64,000 nt of DNA, taken from Moringa oleifera. Its lineage: Eukaryota > Streptophyta > Magnoliopsida > Brassicales > Moringaceae. Of the stretch, positions 58,401 to 64,000 are shown piece by piece; positions within the stretch are counted from its first letter, which is position 1; each line of letters starts with the position of its first letter. The stretch covers positions 3,574,501-3,638,500 of the forward strand of contig JAJFZO010000896.1 in the NCBI GenBank assembly GCA_021397835.1, given 5' to 3'. Under the pieces are notes generated by a model that did no database searches, was not told where the DNA came from, and saw nothing but the letters and a program-made list of their open reading frames with translations. The position numbers and the translations under genes were made by a program.

Positions 58401-59520
58401 CAGGAAGCTTTAACTTTTTTATCCACTCGCATATAGTCTTCTTCTAGTCCATATGCAGTGTGTACTAAGCTTTTGGTTTGATGAAGCTTCCATTACCCTT
58501 ACCTTCAAGGTTTAACTAATTTATTTGATAATATAAAGGCAGATCCAACCTTTGTCTTAACATTATCGTTAGTTTTTTTCTCTTACGTCTATCATGCTAT
58601 GAAATACGTTCTTAACCACATTGGCCTCGAGGTGCATAACATCAATATTATGAGGATTCAACAAATCACATCAGTATAGTAAATCCCAAAAGATGCTACA
58701 ATTTGTGAAATTATGTAACTCTCCATAACTAGGTATTGGAAGCTATCAGTGTCAATTATTCAAGGAAACAACCTAACTTATTCATACATTTCTGCACCAA
58801 ATAGTCTTTTTGGTGGTTCAGTCTGTTCAATCCAACCCTTTATAAAATTTCTCCTATTTTATCTAAATGGGTGATCAATAGGAAGAAATTGTCAATGATA
58901 ATCAAAGTAGCATATCATTCTCCCATGTTAAAAAAAAAGGCTTTGGACGATCCAATGCAAACTTGACAAGCCAATCGACCTATAGTTTGCCATCTTGATA
59001 ACATACCATATGTAGGGAAGTCATTAATAATCCATAACAGCATTGCCTTCATACAAAATTTTTGCTTCTGTGAGGTGTCATAAGTTTTCACACCATAATC
59101 CCATAAATATTTTAGGTCATTAATCAACGATTGTAAGAACACATCGATCAAAGCCCTTAGATTATTGGAACCAAGAATTATCACTATCAAAAACATATAT
59201 TCTCTTTTCATGCACATCGCAGTGGAAGATTATACGGGGTCAAAATAATTGGCTAACAAGAATACACATGGGAGGTCATGTTAAAAGGACTGAAGCCATC
59301 AGAACATAATCCTAATCAAACATTCCTTGGTTCTGATATAAACTTTGGATAGGCAAGATTGAAATGCATTTAATTTTCCCTATCGATGGGTGTGCTAACA
59401 TTCCTTATTTATGTCGATTTTCATGATGCCATTGCATATGCTGTACAGTAGCATTTGAAGCAAACAACCGTTGTAACCGTGGAACTATCGATAAATACCA
59501 CATTTGTTTCTTCGATATAG
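58401..59520 (-). pseudogene. CACTA TNP2 transposase, catalytic (Transposase_21) region
   Basis: Minus strand from 59520: KKQMWYL, VPRLQRLFASNATVQHMQWH, then LGLCSDGFSPFNMTSHVYS (one shift) and the open frame from 59217: MCMKREYMFLIVIILGSNNL, QSLINDLKYLWDYGVKTYD, MKAMLLWIINDFPTYGMLSR and GRLACQVC. This is the Transposase_21 core. The N-terminal Cys-rich part and transposase-associated domain are absent: sequence changes to a GC-rich tandem array at about 59521. Confidence 0.8.
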
Positions 59521-62500
59521 GGGAGCTTAGTGACGACCTTATGATGGTCATAGGCATAAAAAAAGCCCAACGATTGCAACTAGGCAGTTGTTGACGTAGG
59601 TAGATGCACTAAGGGATCTCAACGATGACCCCAGTGGTAGTCATTGGTGCTTATCGACATCAATGCTAGGTTCTTTAAGTGATGGCCCAGTCACAGTCGT
59701 TGGCACACATAAATGCAACGATAACCAGTAATGGAGCCCAACGATGGGCTAATAGTATTGTTAGCAGTGGGAGAGCTAAACAATGACTATGCAGGATTCA
59801 TGTGCTGGTTGACACTCGTACCAACTTTGGGGGAACCTAATAACTAACTAGCTACTAATGTGGGATAATGGTTAGTACTGGCAGACATCGGTCCTAGCAC
59901 TAGGGGAACCCAAGGATTGCCCAGCTATTGCTGCTTAGCAGTTGGTGGTATTGTTAGATGCTAGTGCTAGCATCGAAGAGGCCAAGTGATAACCCAATGA
60001 TAGTCGCTCGCGTTCACGAAGCCCAAACACTGCTACTAGGTAGTTGTTGATGCTGGTAGACATTGGCATTAGGTTACCCTAGCGATGGCCCTATAGTAGT
60101 CACAAGCGCAAGTAGACAAGAGAGCAAGCACTAAAGTAGCCCAATAACGGCCTAGTAGTAGTGGTTTGGGTTGGGAGAGCCCAATGACTACTGCGGGGAA
60201 GTCATTAGTGCTGACCAATGCTTCCGTCAACTTTGATAGAACCTAATGACTTCCCAGCTACTACTTCATAGCAGTTGTTGGTATTAGCAAATGCTAGCAA
60301 AAGCACTAGGGAAGCTAGGGACTGCCCAACTATTATTGTGAGGCAGTGAGAGGAGTTGGTAGATGCTAGTGATTGCATCAGAGGTGTCGCTAATTGTGGG
60401 TATTAGGAGAGCCAAATGACTGTTCTAAGGCAGTCACTAACGTTGGTAGATGCTAACATCAGCATTGAGGGAACTCAGCAACAACCCAACCTTAGGGGAA
60501 TCATTAACTTCTCAGCTACCACTGTAGTACATTTGTTGGTGTTGATGGATGTTGACGCTAACACTAAGGGAACCTAAAGACTACCTTGTTATTGCTACGA
60601 GGTAGTTGTTAGTGTCGATTGACACTAGTGCTAGTATGGAGACAACCCAACGACGACCCAATGATAGTCGCAGGCATTAGAAGAGGCCTGTGAGAGTTGT
60701 TAGGTAGTTATTGATGCATGTAAACGTTTGCATTTGGTTGCCCCAATCATGGCCCAATGGTAGTCTCATGCTCACGAAGACATAGGGGCAAGCACTAGAG
60801 CGGCCCAACGACAACCTAACAATAGTAGTTGGCATTTGTCGAGCCCAAAAACTACTGCTAGCACTAAAGGAACCTAAGTACAACCAGTTATTATTACGGG
60901 ATAGTTGTTGGTATCAGTAGATGCTTGTGTTAGCACCAGGGGAGCCCAATGATTGCAGCTGGGCAGTCATTGATGCTGGTAGATACTAGTACAAGGACTA
61001 AAGGATCTTAATTATGAGCCAGCGGCAATCGTTGGAGCTGACAGACATCTATGCTAGGCTCCCGCAGCAATGGCCCAGTGGCAGTCGCTCGCATAGATAG
61101 ACATAATGGTAACCACTAATGGAGCACAACGATGGCATACCAATAATAGTTGGCATTAGGAGAGCCAAACGATGATTACATGGGATTCACTGAGCTGGCT
61201 GACAGTCGTGTTAGCTTTAGGGTAAACCAAAGACTACTTAGTTATTTTTACGCTGCAATTGGATGTTAGTAAATGCTAGTGTTAGCACCAACGGGGCCTA
61301 ATGATGACCTTGTGCTAGTCATTAGCATTGGGAGAGACTAACAATTGCGGCTAGGCAATCATTGACCCTGGCAGATGGCAGTGTTAGCACTAATGCAACT
61401 CAGCAACGACCTCGCAACAATTACTAAGGTAGATAGACATTAGGGTAACTGTATGAGGAGCCAAATGATGGCCTAACAATAGTAGTAGGCACTAAGAGAG
61501 CCCAAAGACTTCTACAAGGACATCGCTAATGCCAGCACACACTCGTGCCAGCTTTGGGGAAATTAACGGTTACCTAGCTATTATTGCGTGGTAGTTATAG
61601 GTGTTAGTAAATAATGGCACCAATACTAAGGGAACCGAAAGACTTCTCAGCTATTATTACAAGGAAATTACAAGTGTCGGTAGATGTTAGTAATAGCATT
61701 GTGGGAGCCTAGCGACGACCCAATGACAGTTGCTCGAGTTAGGAAAGCTTAGTGACTATAGCTAGGTAGTTATTAATGCTGGTAAATGCCAGCACTAGCA
61801 CAAGAAAAGCGCAGCGACAACCCAACAATTGTCATTAAAGCTGCCAAACTTTTACACTGGTTTGCCCCAATGATGGCCTAACAACTGTCATTGGCACAAG
61901 CAGATTCTAAGGTAAGCATTAAGGGAGCCTAACGACTACCTTGCATCAATTTTTGGTGTTAGCAAAGCCTAATAACTACTATAAGGAAGTCACTGGTGCT
62001 AGCAAATGCTCGAGCTTGCTTTGAGGAATCTAATGACTATCGAACTACTACTACAAGGTAGTTGGTAGTGTTGGCAAACGTTAACGCCTGCACTAAGTGA
62101 ACCAGAAGACTTCTTTGCTATTGCTGCTACTAGTGGTTGGCATTGGCTGAGCCTAACGATTGGTGCTTCGCCCATGGTCGACGAGTTGGCACTCTTGTTA
62201 CGACTACTTGTTAGGCGTTTCGCCCATGCCATGCCTGTTGGGGGCAGCCATGGCTTACCTTTTGAGCCTATGGTCCATCCAATATGGCTTTCTTTGCATG
62301 CTTGCTAGGCAGTCCATCGACCCACAGTGATGAGGATTTGGCTTGCATGGGGCACCCATGGCCTGGCTAACGCTCTCGTTAGCTGCACGTTTAACGTTTT
62401 GCCCTTGCTGTGCCTCCTCGGGTAACCGTAGCTTTCCTCCCTTGCCCATAGTCCATGCGACATGGCTCCTTTGGCATGCTTGTTGGGCAATCTATTGAGA

Positions 62501-64000
62501 GACAATGTTGAGGGTCTAGCCTACGTGGGGTGCCCATGGCTTGTCTCGTGCCCATGGTCCATGCAACATGGCTCCCTTAGTATGCTTGCTGGGTAGTCCA
62601 TCCAGTGACAGCAATGAGGGTCTGGCTTGTGTGGGGCTTCCATGGCCTAGCTAACATGCCTACTACAATCACATGTCGGGCCTTCCACCCATATCTTACC
62701 TTTTAAGGAGTAGTTGTAGCTTGCCTTTTATGCCAATGTTCCTTACAACATGGCTCTTTTGGCATGTTCGTTGAGCAATCTATTGAGGGATGACGACGAG
62801 GATATGGCTCGCAAGGAGTGCCTATGGCCTTGTTGGTGCACCTATTTCGATAGCACACTAGGCCTTTTACCTAGGCTAAGCATGTTTGAGGTACCTGTGG
62901 CTTGCCTTCTAAACCCATGTCCATGCAGAATGACTCTTTTGACATGCTCGATGAGCAGTCTATGAGGGGAAGACGTCGAGGGTCTTGTTGTGTAAGATGC
63001 CCAAGGGCTAGCTAGTGCGCCCACTATAGGCAGCCCTGACTTGCCATTCAAGCCTACAATCTTTATGATAGGGCTTCCTTAGCATGCTCGCTGGGTAGTC
63101 TACGGAGGGACAGCGATGAGGGGCAAGTGCACAAATATTGATCACTCGCGAGGCCTTTTTCCCACACCATGCCTACTGGGGTAACCGTGGCTTACCTTTC
63201 ATGCCCATGGTCCGTGAAACATGGCTCCATGGCACACTCGTTGGGTAGTCAATGGAGGAAAAATAAAGAGGTTCTAACTCGCGTGGTCCTCCTATGGCCT
63301 GATAGGAGTGCCAGTTGCGACCGTGTGCTCGATCTTTCACCCATGTTGTGCTTATTGGAGGTTGTTGTGGCTTACATCCCATGCCCATGATCCATGCTAG
63401 GCAAGCATTAGAGGAGACCAATGATGGCGTAATAGGAATGGTAAGCATAGAGAGAGCCCAACTACCGCTATAGGGTAATCATTGGTGCTAGTACATGCTT
63501 ATGCTACCTTTGAAGGAACTCGATGACATCCTTGCTACAGTAACAAGGCAGTTGGTCGTGTTAGCAGACATAATTGCTAACACGTGGGGAGCCCAAGGAT
63601 TGCCTAGCTATTATTATGGGTTGTAGTTGGTGTGAATAGACTCTAGTGCGAGTGAAGGGGAAGCCTTACGAAGACCCCATGACAGTCGCTTGCATTAAGA
63701 GAGCCCAATGATTGCTGCTAAGCAGTCAAAGGCGTAGGCCAAAGCCAGTAATGAAAGAGCTCAATGGCAGTCGTAGGGATAGGGAGACGTAAGGTAAAAG
63801 TACTAGAGAGGTCCAAAGATGGTCAAACAAGAATAGTTAGCATTATAAAAGCCTAATGACGACTACAAAGAAGTCGCTGATGCTAGCAGATGCTCATGTC
63901 AGTTTTGGAGGAACCCTATGACTGCCTAGCTACTGTTGCGAGGCAGTTTTTGGTGTTGGTAAACATCGACACTAACACTAAGAGAATGTGATAGTACCTA
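59521..64000. repeat. GC-richer degenerate tandem array, ~60-bp units
   Basis: Units on the theme gagcccaacgactactgc, then ggcagtcattggtgctgg, then tagatgctagtgctagcac recur every ~55-75 bp, for example at 59561, 59621, 59683, 59738, 59777, 59833 and 59905. Unit variants recur irregularly: the 'gattgc.gctaggcag' type lies near 59561, 60025, 60683, 60947, 61330, 61745 and 63700. A different repeat is embedded at 62200-63400. Base composition is clearly richer in G and C than the rest of the window. The array runs off the right edge. Frames within it contain no recognisable domain. Confidence 0.8.
62200..63400. repeat. Second tandem repeat (acatggctcctttggcatgc type) inside the array
   Basis: Seven copies of a unit built on ccatgc.acatggct, then cctttggcatgcttgctggg and cagtc, lie at about 62281, 62460, 62566, 62748, 62938, 63067 and 63219. 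The spacings are 179, 106, 182, 190, 129 and 152 bp. Between them recur cccatggcttaccttt and gggtctggctcg stretches. Short minus-strand frames of about 60-90 codons cross it but only reflect the repeat. Confidence 0.75.

Larger units (their letters stand above)
53981..64000 (-). mobile_element. CACTA transposon (fourth), genes on minus strand, with tandem array
   Basis: Minus-strand order from right to left: tandem array (64.0-59.5 kb), TNP2 catalytic region (59.5-58.4), DUF4218 (58.2-58.0), DUF4216 (57.3-56.6) and Transposase_24-type gene (56.5-54.7). No terminus is visible: the left side is cut by gypsy copy C and the right side leaves the window. Membership of the array in the element is an inference from position. 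Confidence 0.6.

Noticed and set aside
59521..64000. Short frames of 60-90 codons as genes in the GC-richer array
   Set aside because: They follow the repeat units, change frame between units and show no domain.
1..64000. tRNA or rRNA genes, organelle DNA insertions, intact host genes
   Set aside because: None was recognised on reading both strands; the only tRNA-related sequences are retrotransposon primer-binding sites.

Overview
The window looks like plant nuclear DNA, probably a dicot-type angiosperm although the species cannot be told. It is AT-rich and almost entirely transposable-element wreckage of families found only in plants: CACTA (En/Spm) DNA transposons, Tat/Ogre-like and other Ty3/gypsy retrotransposons, and a Harbinger-like MITE. 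I see no intact host gene, no RNA gene and no intact element. Nearly every coding stretch carries stops or frameshifts, so the layout is that of an old, nested, silenced repeat region. The two recognisable host-gene pieces, a UBP1-like RNA-binding protein gene and a class IV homeodomain-leucine zipper gene, are broken exon-intron fragments lying inside CACTA elements.

Layout. 1-5795: one end of a CACTA element on the minus strand, holding the transposase N-terminus, a 105-bp minisatellite, hairpin arrays, the UBP1-like fragment, a CTG/CAG hairpin block and a terminal inverted repeat ending at 5795. 5796-10784: unclassified decayed sequence with LTR-like and ORF-like remnants. 10785-26476: a degenerate Tat/Ogre-type gypsy element with a 4.7-kb 5' LTR, primer-binding site, long leader region, gag, protease, RT, RNase H, integrase and a 3' LTR cut short at 26476. 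26477 to about 28 kb: the end of a second CACTA element of the same family, with the HD-ZIP IV fragment. 29-30 kb: the repeat-rich end of a different CACTA-type element. 30.2-31.9 kb: two tandem-repeat arrays. 32-33.1 kb: LTR-like sequence.

33100-41815: a third CACTA element (minus strand). It has its terminal repeat, a Transposase_24-type gene and a TNP2 transposase gene, separated by an LTR-less gypsy fragment. 41.8-42.9 kb: a collapsed Tat fragment. 42905-47858: a gypsy copy with two LTRs and an initiator-Met-type primer-binding site, hit by an 858-bp Harbinger-like MITE. 49.0-54.0 kb: two more partial copies of that gypsy family plus an inverted LTR/gag fragment. 54.0-59.5 kb: a fourth CACTA element (minus strand). 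59.5-64.0 kb: a GC-richer tandem-repeat array that runs off the right edge.

Nothing here works together as a living pathway. The coherent themes are capture of host gene pieces by one CACTA family, hairpin-based subterminal repeats in several CACTA families, and a series of micro-rearrangements that can be read by comparing four copies of one gypsy family. I found no convincing new functional system; the gene-capturing CACTA family and the large array at the right edge are the best leads.
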